This document shows, one piece after another, positions 32,553 to 42,500 of a stretch of DNA of 64,000 nucleotides. The stretch's first letter is position 1. Every line of letters starts with the position of its first letter. Origin of the DNA: Acrocarpospora macrocephala (lineage in GTDB: Bacteria; Actinomycetota; Actinomycetes; Streptosporangiales; Streptosporangiaceae); contig NZ_BLAE01000034.1 of NCBI RefSeq assembly GCF_009687865.1, positions 110,589-174,588 of the forward strand. The letters are read 5' to 3'. The notes beneath the pieces are model-generated. The model made no database searches. It was not told where the DNA came from and saw only the letters and a program-made list of their open reading frames with translations. A program made the translations under genes and the position numbers.

Positions 32553-33707
32553 TCACCGATAGGCAGGCAGACCCGTCAGTGCCTCACCGAGAACCAACGT
32601 GTGGATCTCCTGCGTGCCTTCGTAGGTCAGTACGGACTCCAGGTTGTTCATGTGCCTGATGACCGGATACTCCAAGGTCACCCCGTTCGCCCCCAGAATC
32701 GACCGCGCCTGCCGAGCGATGTCCAGCGCGGCTCGTACGTTGGCGAGCTTGCCGAAGCTGACCTGTCGCGGCGAGAGTTCTCCCGCGTCCTTCAAGCGTC
32801 CGAGATGCAGGGCGGTGAGCCCGGCCTGGCCGAGGCTGACTGCCATCCAGGCGAGCTTCTCCTGGGTGAGTTGGAACCCCCCGATGGGCTTGCCGAACTG
32901 GACGCGGGTCTTCGCGTAGTCGATGGCGGCTTCCAAGCAGGCGCGCCCAGCGCCCACAACCCCCCACAGGATGCCGAACCGGGCTTCCGAGAGGCAGGAC
33001 AGCGGCCCCTTCAGACCGGTGACTCCAGGCAGAACCGCGGACGCGGGCAGGCGCACATCGTCGAAGTAGAGCGACGACGTCACCGAGGCTCTCAGGGACA
33101 GCTTGCGGTGGATCTCGGGGGCGCTGAAGCCGGGCGTGGACGTCGGAACCACGAACCCCCGGACTCCTGAATCCGTCTGAGCCCACACGATCGCGACATC
33201 CGCGATCGAACCATTAGTGATCCACATCTTCGAGCCGTTGAGCAGCCAGTCGCCCGAAACATCCTGTTTCGCGTGAGTGCGCATCCCCGCCGGATCCGAC
33301 CCATGATCGGGCTCGGTCAACCCGAAACACCCGATCGCTTCCCCGGAAGCCATCCGCGGCAACCACTCCGCTTTCTGCTCCTCCGACCCATATCTCCAGA
33401 TCGGAAACATCGCCAGGGACCCCTGAACCGATACGAACGACCGCAACCCGGAATCGCCGGCTTCGAGTTCACGGCACGCCACCCCGTACGAAACCGCGTC
33501 AAGCCCGGCGCAGCCGTACCCGGACAAATGCATCCCGAGCATCCCCAGCGAGCCCAGCACCGGCGCAAGTGAGGAAGCGGGAAATGTCCCCTCCTCGAAC
33601 CAGTCGCCGATCCCGGGTAGCACGTGTTCCCTGACGAAACCCTGAGCCGTGTCCCGGACCATTCGCTGTTCGGGGGTGAGTTGGTCGTCCAGGTTCAGCA
33701 GGTCCAT
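32553..33707 (-). CDS. Acyl-CoA dehydrogenase, glutaryl-CoA dehydrogenase type
   Basis: 384 residues from the ATG at 33707 (an upstream in-frame ATG at 33731 adds eight unlikely residues). An FAD flavoprotein that oxidises an acyl-CoA. The family signatures are CFGLTEPDHGSDPAGM and WLLNGSKMWITNG (FAD and substrate binding), RVQFGKPIGGFQLTQEKLAWM and the C-terminal VLTYEGTQEIHTLVLG with the catalytic Glu in YEGTQ. The sequence pattern (GCFGLTEPDHGSDP, RSFVSVQGSLAMFPI) fits glutaryl-CoA dehydrogenases of lysine/tryptophan breakdown; the exact substrate is inferred. It stands alone next to tRNA-Lys. Confidence 0.9.
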   Translation of the reverse strand: MDLLNLDDQLTPEQRMVRDTAQGFVREHVLPGIGDWFEEGTFPASSLAPVLGSLGMLGMHLSGYGCAGLDAVSYGVACRELEAGDSGLRSFVSVQGSLAMFPIWRYGSEEQKAEWLPRMASGEAIGCFGLTEPDHGSDPAGMRTHAKQDVSGDWLLNGSKMWITNGSIADVAIVWAQTDSGVRGFVVPTSTPGFSAPEIHRKLSLRASVTSSLYFDDVRLPASAVLPGVTGLKGPLSCLSEARFGILWGVVGAGRACLEAAIDYAKTRVQFGKPIGGFQLTQEKLAWMAVSLGQAGLTALHLGRLKDAGELSPRQVSFGKLANVRAALDIARQARSILGANGVTLEYPVIRHMNNLESVLTYEGTQEIHTLVLGEALTGLPAYR

Positions 33708-33793
33708 GGGCCCAGGGTATCCGGGGATCATCGGGGTTGTACCAGGGGCAATCCCGATGTGCGTATGCCCACAAGAAGGGCAGAGTAAAGGGC

Positions 33794-34189
33794 ATGAACG
33801 AGATGACGACCAACGGTTCGGTCAAACAGCTCCGTCGTCGTAAGGACGGCAAAGTCATCGCCGGGGTTTGCTCCGGTGTTGGCCACTACGTCGGGATCGA
33901 CCCCAATATCCTCCGGGTCGGCCTCGCCATCGCCTCGCTCTTCGGCGGTCTGGGTGTCGGCATCTACGCGGTGGCGTGGCTGCTCATCCCGGACCAGGGC
34001 AAGGACGCCTCGATCGTGCAGGACTTGATCGAGAACAACAAGGATAAGCCGGTCTGGCAGGACACTCGCTCCAAGGTTCAGGAAACCTGGTCAAAGGCCA
34101 TGAACCAGCAGAGCAAGCCGGCCGCGCCGCCCCACGACCCCTACGCCCACCACCCCTACAACCACCCCAAGGCGGACGACAAGCTCTAA
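33794..34189 (+). CDS. PspC domain membrane protein
   Basis: 131 residues from the ATG at 33794. The PspC domain (about 12-70) reads LRRRKDGKVIAGVCSGVGHYVGIDPNILRVGLAIASLF and GGLGVGIYAVAWLLIPD with one or two membrane spans. The hydrophilic C-terminal tail is rich in His, Pro and Lys (HDPYAHHPYNHPKADDKL). PspC proteins belong to phage-shock or envelope-stress systems, where they sense the inner face of the membrane. No PspA or two-component partner is adjacent. The stop overlaps the convergent MFS gene by 4 bp. Confidence 0.9.
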   Translation: MNEMTTNGSVKQLRRRKDGKVIAGVCSGVGHYVGIDPNILRVGLAIASLFGGLGVGIYAVAWLLIPDQGKDASIVQDLIENNKDKPVWQDTRSKVQETWSKAMNQQSKPAAPPHDPYAHHPYNHPKADDKL

Positions 34190-35472
34190 GCTGCCCGGAC
34201 CTTGGCGATGATCTCTGTACGGGACTCGGTCCAGGTCATGGCCAGCACGGCCGCGACGGACAGACCGGCTGCTCCGGCCAGCGCGACCACCGGCTCGGGG
34301 CCGAGTTCCTGGGCGAGCGCGCCTCCGATCAGGATGCCGACCCCCTGCGCGGCCAGCAGGCCGGACTGCACGAGACCGAACGCCTGCCCCCGCCGTTCCG
34401 GGGGCACGCATTGGACGAACGCGGCATTCGCCGCAAGCTGGTACGCCCCACCGATCCCCGACAAAATCCATAGCAGGAGCACGATCTCCAGCGGCGGCCG
34501 CATCGCGCACAGGATCAGCGGCGCGCAGGTCAGCATCGACATCCACCCCATCGCCCGAAGCCGTCCCGAGGGTGTGACAAATCGGCTGAAAAGGAACGCT
34601 CCAAGCACGGTTCCGGTCGGCATCGCGGCCATCAGCAGCCCGCTGATCACGGGCACCGGTAACCGCCCGTCGTCCAGTTCCGCCGCGTACGGCACCGCAA
34701 TCCCCTCCGGCAGCACATAAAAGCCGCACAACCAAGCGAACAGCACCAACGTCCGCAATCGTCGGTCGCCGAAGACCAGGCGGGCACCGGCCCGGGTCAT
34801 CGTCCACATCGACGGCAGGTTCCCGTCCGCGACGGCGGGCGCGGCGCGGCGCCGTACCCCCGCGACCAGGATCAGCGCCGAGGCCAGGAAAGTGGCGCAG
34901 TCCAGCGCCAGCGCCCGGTACGGCCCCAGCCCGGCGATCACCGCTCCGCCGGCGGCGAATCCGAGCATCTGGACCGCCTGGTTCGTCATGTTCTGCAGGG
35001 CCGAACCCATGACATAACGATCGCCTTCTAAGATCTCCGGCAGCAGGGCGGCCCGCGCGGCCGAGAACGGCGCGCTGAGCAGCACGACCAGGAACACCAG
35101 CGCGCAGAGCACCCCGAATGGGGTGCCCGGAATCGCCATGATCGCGACAAGACCGGCACGGAGCAGGTCGCACAGGAGCATGACGCGGCGGCGCGGGAAA
35201 CGGTCGGCGAGACCGGCCAGCAGCGGGCCGCCGATGATCGGCGGCAGGTAGGTCAGCGCGTAGACGGCCGCGGTGGCCAGCGGTGATTGAGTACGGTTGT
35301 ACACAAGCACGGCCAATGCCACCTGGGCCAGCTGGTCGCCCAGAAGCGACATAGCCTGCCCAAGCCACAAGGCCCGGAACTCGCCGATCCTGAGGACTTC
35401 GCCGTAGGTTGCCTGGCGTTCGGGCGGACGGCGGTGCCGACCCGGTAGCCGGTCGGGCTTGGTGGCCGCCAT
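34186..35472 (-). CDS. MFS transporter, probable drug/metabolite exporter
   Basis: 428 residues with twelve predicted membrane helices. The N-terminal half has FRALWLGQAMSLLGDQLAQVALAVLVY and the loop GGPLLAGLADRFPRRRVML, the MFS motif A between helices 2 and 3. The layout matches the enterobactin exporter/MDR-like MFS group (EntS-type) common in actinobacteria. Substrate unknown. Convergent with PspC; no regulator next to it. Confidence 0.9.
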   Translation of the reverse strand: MAATKPDRLPGRHRRPPERQATYGEVLRIGEFRALWLGQAMSLLGDQLAQVALAVLVYNRTQSPLATAAVYALTYLPPIIGGPLLAGLADRFPRRRVMLLCDLLRAGLVAIMAIPGTPFGVLCALVFLVVLLSAPFSAARAALLPEILEGDRYVMGSALQNMTNQAVQMLGFAAGGAVIAGLGPYRALALDCATFLASALILVAGVRRRAAPAVADGNLPSMWTMTRAGARLVFGDRRLRTLVLFAWLCGFYVLPEGIAVPYAAELDDGRLPVPVISGLLMAAMPTGTVLGAFLFSRFVTPSGRLRAMGWMSMLTCAPLILCAMRPPLEIVLLLWILSGIGGAYQLAANAAFVQCVPPERRGQAFGLVQSGLLAAQGVGILIGGALAQELGPEPVVALAGAAGLSVAAVLAMTWTESRTEIIAKVRAA

Positions 35473-35566
35473 TTCTCTCCGCTGAGCTTGCAGGACTGCA
35501 CCTGACAGACCGTGTTCAGTATGTCACCTACAGTGCCTACCGCGCTCGCGAATTGCAACCCCGCGA

Positions 35567-35908
35567 CTACCATCCGAGTTCGTGCAGCCGCTCGTCGTCG
35601 ATGCCGAAGTGATGGGCGATCTCGTGGACGACGGTGATCTGCACCTCTTCGACCACGTCATCCTCGGTTTCGCAGATCTCCAAGGTTGGATTTCGGTAGA
35701 TCTCAATTCGGTCGGGCAGCACGCCCGAATACCAGTCGCCGCGTTCGGTCAGCGGAATGCCGGTGTACAGGCCGAGAAGGCCCTGTTCTGGCGGATCATC
35801 CACAACCACCACAACGACGTTGTCCATCACCTTTGCGAGCTCTGGCGGGATCGTGTCCAGCGCTTCGGACACGAGCTCTTCGAATCTGTTCCGCGAGACC
35901 TCGATCAC
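35567..35908 (-). CDS. Small zincin-like metallopeptidase
   Basis: 113 residues. The HExxH zinc motif is in ITVVHEIAHHFGIDDERLHELGW with a downstream acidic residue, and the N-terminus RFEELVSEALDTIPPEL is typical of the one-domain metallopeptidase family (DUF1025/zincin_1) conserved in actinobacteria. Cytoplasmic, no signal. Physiological role unknown. Divergent from the metallophosphoesterase gene with 38 bp between the starts. Confidence 0.88.
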   Translation of the reverse strand: MIEVSRNRFEELVSEALDTIPPELAKVMDNVVVVVVDDPPEQGLLGLYTGIPLTERGDWYSGVLPDRIEIYRNPTLEICETEDDVVEEVQITVVHEIAHHFGIDDERLHELGW

Positions 35909-35946
35909 AGTGTCAAATCTACTTGGCCGCGCTTTTCAGGGTAGAC

Positions 35947-37578
35947 ATGAAGGACGTGGAGCTCACCAACATCGCCCGCCGCCTTGCCAAGGGCCGGACG
36001 GCACGGATCCTGGCGATAATCATGGTCGCCCTGGCCGGCGCCTGGCTGGGGCTGTCCTTCGGCGCGTCCGCCCAGACCGCCGTCGGCCCCGCGGACATCG
36101 GCATGACCCTGCAACCCGCCTGGGGCGGCGAAACCGTGATCGACGTACGCCCCCTTGGCACGCTCCGATTCGCCACCCATAGCGGTCCGGTACGGCTAGG
36201 CATCAGTATCGACGCCGTCCATCCAGATGTGGCCCAGCAGATCCTGCAGAATCCCAAATGGGCCGATCGCCTGCCCCAGACCATCGAGACCGATCTGGTC
36301 AAGGGCCTCCGCCAGCTGATCATCCGAGCGGTGATCTGCGCCGTCCTGGCCGGATTCCTGGCCGGGCTGATCGTCTTCCGCAGGCTCTCCCGGGCCGCCT
36401 GGACCAGCGGCGTCGCGTTCCTCGCGGTCGCCGCCCTGGGCGCCACCTCGGCCCTCACCCTCAACCCGCGCTCGATCTCCGAACCGAAATACACCGGTTT
36501 GCTGACCGGCGTACCTTCGCTGGTGGGCAACGCCCAATCGATTGTCACGAAATTCTCCGAATACCGCGGACAGCTCGCCAAGCTTGTGACGAACGTCTCC
36601 CAGCTCTACGAAGCGGGCTCAACCCTGCCGATCTACGAGCCCGACCCCGACACCATCCGCGTGCTGCACGTCTCCGACCTGCACATCAACCCCGTGTCCT
36701 GGAACGTGATCCACTCCCTCAAGGACCAGTTCAAGGTCAACATGATCATCGACACCGGGGACATCAGCGACCACGGCACCGCCGCCGAGAACCGCTTCGT
36801 CGAGGAGATCGGCCGCCTTGGCGTGCCCTATGTCTACGTACGCGGCAATCACGACTCCCGCGAAACCGAAGAAGCCGTCGCCAAGCAGAAGAACGCCATC
36901 GTCCTCGACGGAACCTCCGCGGAAGTCAAGGGCCTGCGCATCTACGGCGTAGGCGACCCACGCTTCACACCCGACAAATCCGTAGAGGTCGACTCCGATC
37001 CGGCCAGTCTCACCAACCTCGGCCGCTCCCATGCGGTACGGCTTGCGCCCCCCGAATGGCCACGAAGCTCCTCAACCTCCGCGCCCGACAACATTCCCGC
37101 CGACATCGTCGCCGTCCACGACCCCACCGTCGGCCGCGGTTTCAGCGGCTCCGTCGCGCTTGTCCTCGCCGGCCACACCCACGCCCGCGCCACCGAACTG
37201 CTCTCCACGGGAACCCGGGTCATCGTCCAGGGATCGACCGGCGCGGCCGGCCTCCGGGGCCTCGAACACGCCGAGCCGACTCCCCATCAGGCGTCAGTTC
37301 TGTACTTCAGCAAAGACACCCATCGGCTTCAGGCCTGGGACGACATCACCGTGGGCGGCCTCGGCGAGCAGTGGATCCAGTGCGAGCGTCATATCGAGCC
37401 CGACCCAGGTCGTACAATTTTCCCAGAGCCAGGGAACGTCCCGTCGCCATCGGGAACGATCAGTGGCACGCCGTCGCCGATCGCTTTGGCATCGAGGGCT
37501 AACGTCCCCTATGCTTCAGAGGTCTCCGACGGAAGACGGCACGGAACAGGGACGATCCCCCCGGGGACAATCCCCTGA
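35947..37578 (+). CDS. Membrane-anchored metallophosphoesterase
   Basis: About 543 residues from the ATG at 35947. An N-terminal membrane helix (ARILAIIMVALAGAWLGLSF) and two more near 125-175 (LIIRAVICAVLAGFLAGLIVF and VAFLAVAALGATSAL) anchor it. The catalytic domain (about 240-470) has the calcineurin-like metal ligands VSDLHINP, DTGDISDHG, VRGNHDSRE and LAGHTHAR, so a di-metal phosphohydrolase. The 60-residue C-terminal tail is Pro/Ser/Gly rich. The domain probably lies outside the membrane. Substrate unknown. It is followed after 0 bp by tRNA-Glu. Confidence 0.88.
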   Translation: MKDVELTNIARRLAKGRTARILAIIMVALAGAWLGLSFGASAQTAVGPADIGMTLQPAWGGETVIDVRPLGTLRFATHSGPVRLGISIDAVHPDVAQQILQNPKWADRLPQTIETDLVKGLRQLIIRAVICAVLAGFLAGLIVFRRLSRAAWTSGVAFLAVAALGATSALTLNPRSISEPKYTGLLTGVPSLVGNAQSIVTKFSEYRGQLAKLVTNVSQLYEAGSTLPIYEPDPDTIRVLHVSDLHINPVSWNVIHSLKDQFKVNMIIDTGDISDHGTAAENRFVEEIGRLGVPYVYVRGNHDSRETEEAVAKQKNAIVLDGTSAEVKGLRIYGVGDPRFTPDKSVEVDSDPASLTNLGRSHAVRLAPPEWPRSSSTSAPDNIPADIVAVHDPTVGRGFSGSVALVLAGHTHARATELLSTGTRVIVQGSTGAAGLRGLEHAEPTPHQASVLYFSKDTHRLQAWDDITVGGLGEQWIQCERHIEPDPGRTIFPEPGNVPSPSGTISGTPSPIALASRANVPYASEVSDGRRHGTGTIPPGTIP

Positions 37579-37651
37579 GCCCCCATCGTCTAGCGGCCTA
37601 GGACACCGCCCTTTCAAGGCGGCGGCACGGGTTCGAATCCCGTTGGGGGCA
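37579..37651 (+). tRNA. tRNA-Glu (anticodon TTC)
   Basis: 73 nt, acceptor GCCCCCA/TGGGGGC with discriminator A, anticodon loop CTTTCAA, T loop GGTTCGAATCC. First of a three-tRNA cluster. Confidence 0.95.
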
Positions 37652-37744
37652 CTGGCTCACCGGAAAAAGGCAGGTCGAAGACCTCGCAGAAACTGGTAAG
37701 CTAGGCAAGCCGAACAACACGGAAGCAAAACTTCCGGACATAGA

Positions 37745-37819
37745 GGTCCTGTAGAGCAGTTTGGAGTGCTCGCCACCCTGTCAAGGTGGAGGTCGCGGGT
37801 TCAAGTCCCGTCAGGACCG
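37745..37819 (+). tRNA. tRNA-Asp (anticodon GTC)
   Basis: 75 nt, acceptor GGTCCTG/CAGGACC with discriminator G, anticodon loop CTGTCAA, T arm GCGGGTTCAAGTCCCGT. Confidence 0.95.
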
Positions 37820-37839
37820 CTCCCGACGCAAGTCGTCGA

Positions 37840-37913
37840 GGTCAGGTAGCTCAGTTGGTACGAGCGACCGCCTGAAAAGCGGTAGGTCGGCGGTTCGACC
37901 CCGCCCCTGACCA
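37840..37913 (+). tRNA. tRNA-Phe (anticodon GAA)
   Basis: 74 nt, acceptor GGTCAGG/CCTGACC with discriminator A, anticodon loop CTGAAAA, T arm GGCGGTTCGACCCCGCC. Last gene of the cluster before a terminator. Confidence 0.95.
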
Positions 37914-37919
37914 CATTAG

Positions 37920-37985
37920 TTGACATGCGAAAACGCCCCGGACGGTTCTCGTTCCGGGGCTTTTTAATCTTCATTGACAGCAACG
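37920..37985. repeat. 66-bp direct repeat containing a terminator, copy 1
   Basis: Matches 39266-39331 at about 58 of 66 positions, same orientation and length; mismatches concentrate in the hairpin loop. The pair brackets two small genes of foreign look, so the terminator after tRNA-Phe may have been duplicated on insertion. Confidence 0.75.
37935..37965 (+). terminator. Rho-independent terminator of the tRNA cluster
   Basis: GCCCCGG, 12-nt loop, CCGGGGC, then TTTTT; 22 bp after tRNA-Phe. Confidence 0.85.
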
Positions 37986-37989
37986 TCCG

Positions 37990-38604
37990 CTACTCGTATT
38001 CGTAGCCACAGCGGAAGGCTTCCTCGATCTCGGCACGAGTGTTGATGCCCTCCCTGAGCTTTATGTCACATGCATCCAAGAAGTGGGCAACCCGTTCCAT
38101 AGACTCATGAAAACGTCGTAAGCGGACGCGTGGTAGGGAGGCGAGCGTCTCGGAACCGTCGTTCCTGATGGGGTATCTGGAGTGCTCCAAGGTTGGGTCG
38201 AAGCTGTCGAGCTGTAGGAGCACCTGCTCCACGTGACTTATGGCCTTCGCGTCTGGTTCGTCAAGGTCGTCGAGGAGAAGTAGCTTCTCGGCCATTCTCC
38301 AGAGGGTTTCGATCTTGTGTGTCTTCGGCAGGCTGGAGGGTTGGCGGTGCCATTCCTGCAAGAGGGCCTCGCTGGAACTGACCGGGACAATTGAGCGGTG
38401 AGGAGGGCGGAAGGTGCTCAACGCGGATCCCCTCACCCACGCCCCGGTCCTAAACCGATGGGCAGGCAAGTTTGAAATGTCGTTCGTTCGCGACACGACT
38501 TGCTGTGGCTGGCGCAACCCGGAACCGGCGACAAACATCCCGACGACGGCTGCTGGCAGTAGCCAACGCGGATGAGTACGTGCTTGCGGCACGCTCTCAG
38601 GCAC
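37990..38604 (-). CDS. HEPN-like domain protein, N-terminus probably replaced
   Basis: 204 residues as an open frame, but only the C-terminal 130 look like a real domain: KTHKIETLWRMAEKLLLLDDLDEP, HVEQVLLQLDSFDPTLEHSRYPIRNDGSETL and LRRFHESMERVAHFLDACD. This is the helical pattern of HEPN-like proteins (SRYP...DG and a helix with RFHE). The first 70 residues are Arg/His/Ser-rich, without structure-like pattern, and may be run-on from another frame, so the gene is probably 5' truncated. HEPN proteins often act as RNases or as partners of nucleotidyltransferases in toxin or defence systems; none is adjacent. Lies within the 66-bp repeats. Confidence 0.5.
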   Translation of the reverse strand: MPESVPQARTHPRWLLPAAVVGMFVAGSGLRQPQQVVSRTNDISNLPAHRFRTGAWVRGSALSTFRPPHRSIVPVSSSEALLQEWHRQPSSLPKTHKIETLWRMAEKLLLLDDLDEPDAKAISHVEQVLLQLDSFDPTLEHSRYPIRNDGSETLASLPRVRLRRFHESMERVAHFLDACDIKLREGINTRAEIEEAFRCGYEYE

Positions 38605-38692
38605 GAAATCCTCCCGCCGGATCTGCCGGGTGGGTGCCGCCGCGCATAGTTGGAAGCGGAGTGGGCTCGATCACGACTTCCGAGGAGTGAAT

Positions 38693-39094
38693 GTGAAACG
38701 AGATCCGACCGCTTTCAAGTGCGCGCCGCGACCTCCCGTCCAGATCGATCAGACGGTGACGATCGACGAGATTCCCGATGGGCCGGTCACGATAACCGCC
38801 TGCAAATACCACACGCAGATGGACATCCAGAGCGCCCGCCTCATCGGGTCCAGGGTCATCGAGGGACCCGAGGCCGTTTCTCTCGCTCGCGAGATCAGGA
38901 ACGGCCCGCCGCCGGACAACAGGCGAAGATGCCCAGCCCCCGACACCTGGGAGGTCTGGCATATTCAGCAGGAGGGTTTTCCCGGGATCCTGCTGCTGGC
39001 GGAATTGAGCGGGTGGTGCGCCTTCGTCACCGACGGGAAATCGGCGAGAGTCATTCCCGCCGGTGCGAGGTCCGGTCTCGTGGAAGGCTTCTGA
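38693..39094 (+). CDS. Small hypothetical protein
   Basis: 133 residues from the GTG at 38693, preceded by GAGGAG. Contains VTIDEIPDGPVTITACKYHTQMDI and DTWEVWHIQQEGFPGILLLAELSGWCAFVTDGKS, a soluble strand-rich protein with four cysteines. No signal peptide, membrane helix or known motif. It sits in the insertion bounded by the 66-bp repeats, divergent from the HEPN-like gene. Confidence 0.5.
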   Translation: MKRDPTAFKCAPRPPVQIDQTVTIDEIPDGPVTITACKYHTQMDIQSARLIGSRVIEGPEAVSLAREIRNGPPPDNRRRCPAPDTWEVWHIQQEGFPGILLLAELSGWCAFVTDGKSARVIPAGARSGLVEGF

Positions 39095-39545
39095 CCGCCC
39101 AGGTCAGAGGGCCTACACCTGGCCCAGAGTGGAAAGCTCACGGGTGTCGGCGAGATTCCCCAGTCGGTGACCTGTCCGGTCTTCGCGTCGATGAGAATCG
39201 TCATCGACCTGCCGGACACACTGCTGTTCTCGCGTATGCCGTGCTTTTCCGGATCGGTGATGCGGTTGACCTGCGAAAACGCCCCGGACAGTTTATGTTC
39301 CGGGGCTTTTTGGTCTTTATTGACAGCAACGCTGCCAGCCGAAAAGCGCCTCCTGAACAAAGACACCCGGACTGATCGAGCGAAAGCTCAATATGAGCTG
39401 CCGCACCGTATGTCAAGGCGCTCCGGCGTGGCCACTCCTGCAGGGCCGTACAGATGTCCGCCGAATGTTCGGTCTGTACCCCTTGTAAATGCCTGCGAAG
39501 AGGGAAAGGTGCCTACTCGGATGCAGGAGCAGGCGTTCGGTCAAC
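39095..39545. other. Non-coding stretch with the second terminator copy
   Basis: About 450 bp. Holds repeat copy 2 (39266-39331). A minus-strand segment near 39110-39240 reads SMTILIDAKTGQVTDWGIS in an open frame and could be the rest of a lost gene. Confidence 0.4.
39266..39331. repeat. 66-bp direct repeat containing a terminator, copy 2
   Basis: Partner of 37920-37985. Contains GCCCCGG, a 12-nt loop, CCGGGGC and TTTTT, so it should still terminate transcription. Confidence 0.75.
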
Positions 39546-42500
39546 TCACCGGCATGGATCCCGGTAGGGCAGGTCGGGGAGGTAGCGGTGCCACTCGGCG
39601 GGAGTGAGAGTGCGCCCGACACGGGCGCAGACGATGGCGGCCATACGCGACGGATCGACGGGGATGTCCCGCAGCGCGCCCGAGTCGTCGACGGTGTGGA
39701 CGACCGTGCCTCTGGAGCCGAAAGCTGCTGACAACAGCTGTGTGTCTCCGCCGGAGAACGGTGGGCCCAGCCACTCCGGAGCGGACGCATCGAGTAGTTG
39801 CACCGAGAATTCGCGGTTCACCGACGCCGCGACATCGCCCTTTGGGGAGAAGATGACGTCGGACGATGACAGCTGGAGGTTCGGGCCGCGTCTCTGCCCA
39901 GTGCGGACGTCCCAGAAGGCCAGCCCCTTGGAAGAGCCGATGGCGATGGTGTTCCCGTCCGGGCTGAACGCGAGCGACACGCGCGGATCGGTGACGCGTT
40001 GAGGCCCGAGGCCGGGGCCGGTCTCCCGCCCCGTGGTGAGGTCGAGCAGCCGGTTGGACGGTCCCTCGACCTCGGCGACCATCGTGCTGCCGGGACGGAA
40101 GGCCACCGCAACGTCGCCACTGATGTCGATCGACCTGATCCAGCGCCCGGCTTTCACGTCCCACGCGAGAAGCCGCCCGCGCGTCTCCTCGTCCTCGCCG
40201 GTAATGGTCCTGGCGCCGGCAACGAGCATAGAGCCGTCGGCGTTCATGGCGAGAGAATAGAGATACCAGCCCTTAGGCAGCTCGATCTTCGCGGTCCGGA
40301 TTCGCCGCTGGGTGTCCCAGACACTTACGAACTCGCCGGACGGGCCTTCCACGATCGCGAGGAGCCGCCCGTCGCCGCTGAACACGGGGAAAGGATCCGG
40401 GGTGTCTCCGGACGCCAGCGGGAGCGGGTGCCCCAGCGCCCGGCCGTCCTGAGCGTCGCGGAGGACCAGCGAACTAGCTCCCTCGTTGTGGGTCAGCAGA
40501 AATCTGCCATCCGGGCTGAACACCGCGTACGCGGGCGGCGGCCCAGGAATCCGCACCGGGTTCAGCAGGTCAGAGACGTCGACGTCCACGACCGTGGCGT
40601 CGCTGAGAAGGCGCAACGTCATACCGTCGAAGCCGGCCGCTTCGACGGCGCCGCGATAGGTCAGCAGCGTGCTGCCGTCGGCGACCCGGATGAGCCGCAG
40701 GTCGCTGTTGCCGATGGCCACGATGAACCGCCCGTCCGGGCTGAAGCGGATCCGGCCGCCGTTGGAATCCCATCCATCGGCGCGGGGCTGGTTCGGGAGC
40801 GACTTACCGGTGCGTACGTCGATGAGAGAAATGTCGGAGGTGGTCGCGCAGGCGAGGGTGTGCCCGTCCGGGCTGAACGCCACGGAGCTCGACTTGCTGA
40901 GGCACGTGTCCGAGGCGTGCCATCCCGCGACCGGCTTGCCGCCCGGAAGCCGGAGAAGGCCGAAGTGCTCCGTCTCGCCCAAGAGGGTGACGGCGGCCAG
41001 GTCACCGGCCGAGGTGAGTGCCGTGTCCGCGATCGGCTCCGGGCCGCCGACCATGGCTCCGGTGCGGGTGTCCCACAGCTGGGCGCCCTGGCCTTCGCTG
41101 ATGGTCAGCCAGCGGTCGCTGAGGCCGTAGGACACCCCGTTGAAGTGCTGTTGCGCCACCAGTTTGTGCTGAGCCGTCGGGCGCTGGGTGGTCAGGTCCC
41201 ACACCTGTATGGTGTCACCGGCCACTACGGCGAGGTACCGGCCGTCAGCGCTCAGGGCGATCGCACGGAACGCGCGGTCGCCGATTCCCACATCGTCCCA
41301 CCCGCCGGCCTTCTGCCCGGTGCGCAGGTCGTACACGCGCACGCCTTGCGGTGAGACGCTCACCAGCCTGCGCCCGTCAAGGGTGATCTGCCGCAGCGTC
41401 TCGCCGCCGGTGTCGGGATCGATGAAGGCGGTGCGTTCGCGTTGTGCCCAGGCGTTCTGCAAGGTGGCGCGGGTGGTGGGAAGGTGGGCGAGCCGCCAGG
41501 CGGCGACGCTGAGCAGCATGGCGCGTGCCGGGTCGGTGGTGCGCATGGTGTCGGCCTCGGCGGCGAGCTTGCCCGCTGTCGTCTCAGCCAGCTGGAGCGC
41601 CAGCATCTCCCGCTGCGTCGTGACGGTCCACGTCTGCCGTACGGCTATCGTGCCGCCGATGAGAGCGAGGACGAGAAGGGCCGCCAGGGTGACGGTGAGC
41701 AGGCGGCGGCGGCGGACGCGGTGGCGGGTGACGGTGTCGCAGGCGTCGAGGAAGTCGCGTTCGAGTTTGCCCAGGGTGAGGTGGCGGCGTCCGGTGGCGG
41801 CCCAGCGGAGGGCGGTTTCCAGGCGGCTGCCTTGGAAGACGTCGGCTTCGCGGCGTCCGTGGTCGCTCCAGTGCCTGGCGGCTTTGTGGATCATGTCGTG
41901 GGCGGGCAGGCCGTCTCGCTCGTCGGCCACCCACGACCAAAGCCGCGGCCAGGCGCGGATCAGGGCCGAGCGGGAGAGCACAAGGTCGTCCCCTTGGCCG
42001 GCGAGCAGGTAGGCGAAGACCTCCAGGACTCGTCGCAGAGCGGCCTGTTCCTCGGAAGTCTTCCCGTCCAGCAGTTCCTTCCGGGATGCGGGTCGTGTGG
42101 TGATGTCCCCGGTTTCGGCTACGGCGACCATTCTGAGGAAGAAGTCGGGGACGAGGTTGCGTTCGGTGGGGTTGAGGAAGCCGTAGGCGTCTTCGGCAAG
42201 GGTGCCGAGGGAGGGGTCGGCGGTGATGCCGAGTCCGAGGAGTCCCGCTTCGGCGCTGCCCATGCTGAGGAGTTCGGCTTGAGTGCCGTCGAATCCGGTG
42301 ATGAGGCCGAGGAGGAGTTCGCGTGCGGTGGGGCGGGCGAGCGGGTCTTTGGACAGTGCGGCCGCGACCAGGTGGCGTAGTGAGGGGGGAAGGTTGTTCA
42401 GGTCGGGGTCGGTGGCCAGGACCCGGTGCATGACCGCGCCGAGGCTTTCGGCTTCGAATGGGTCGTCGCCGTTGGCGGCGTAGACCACGATGGCGCCCCA

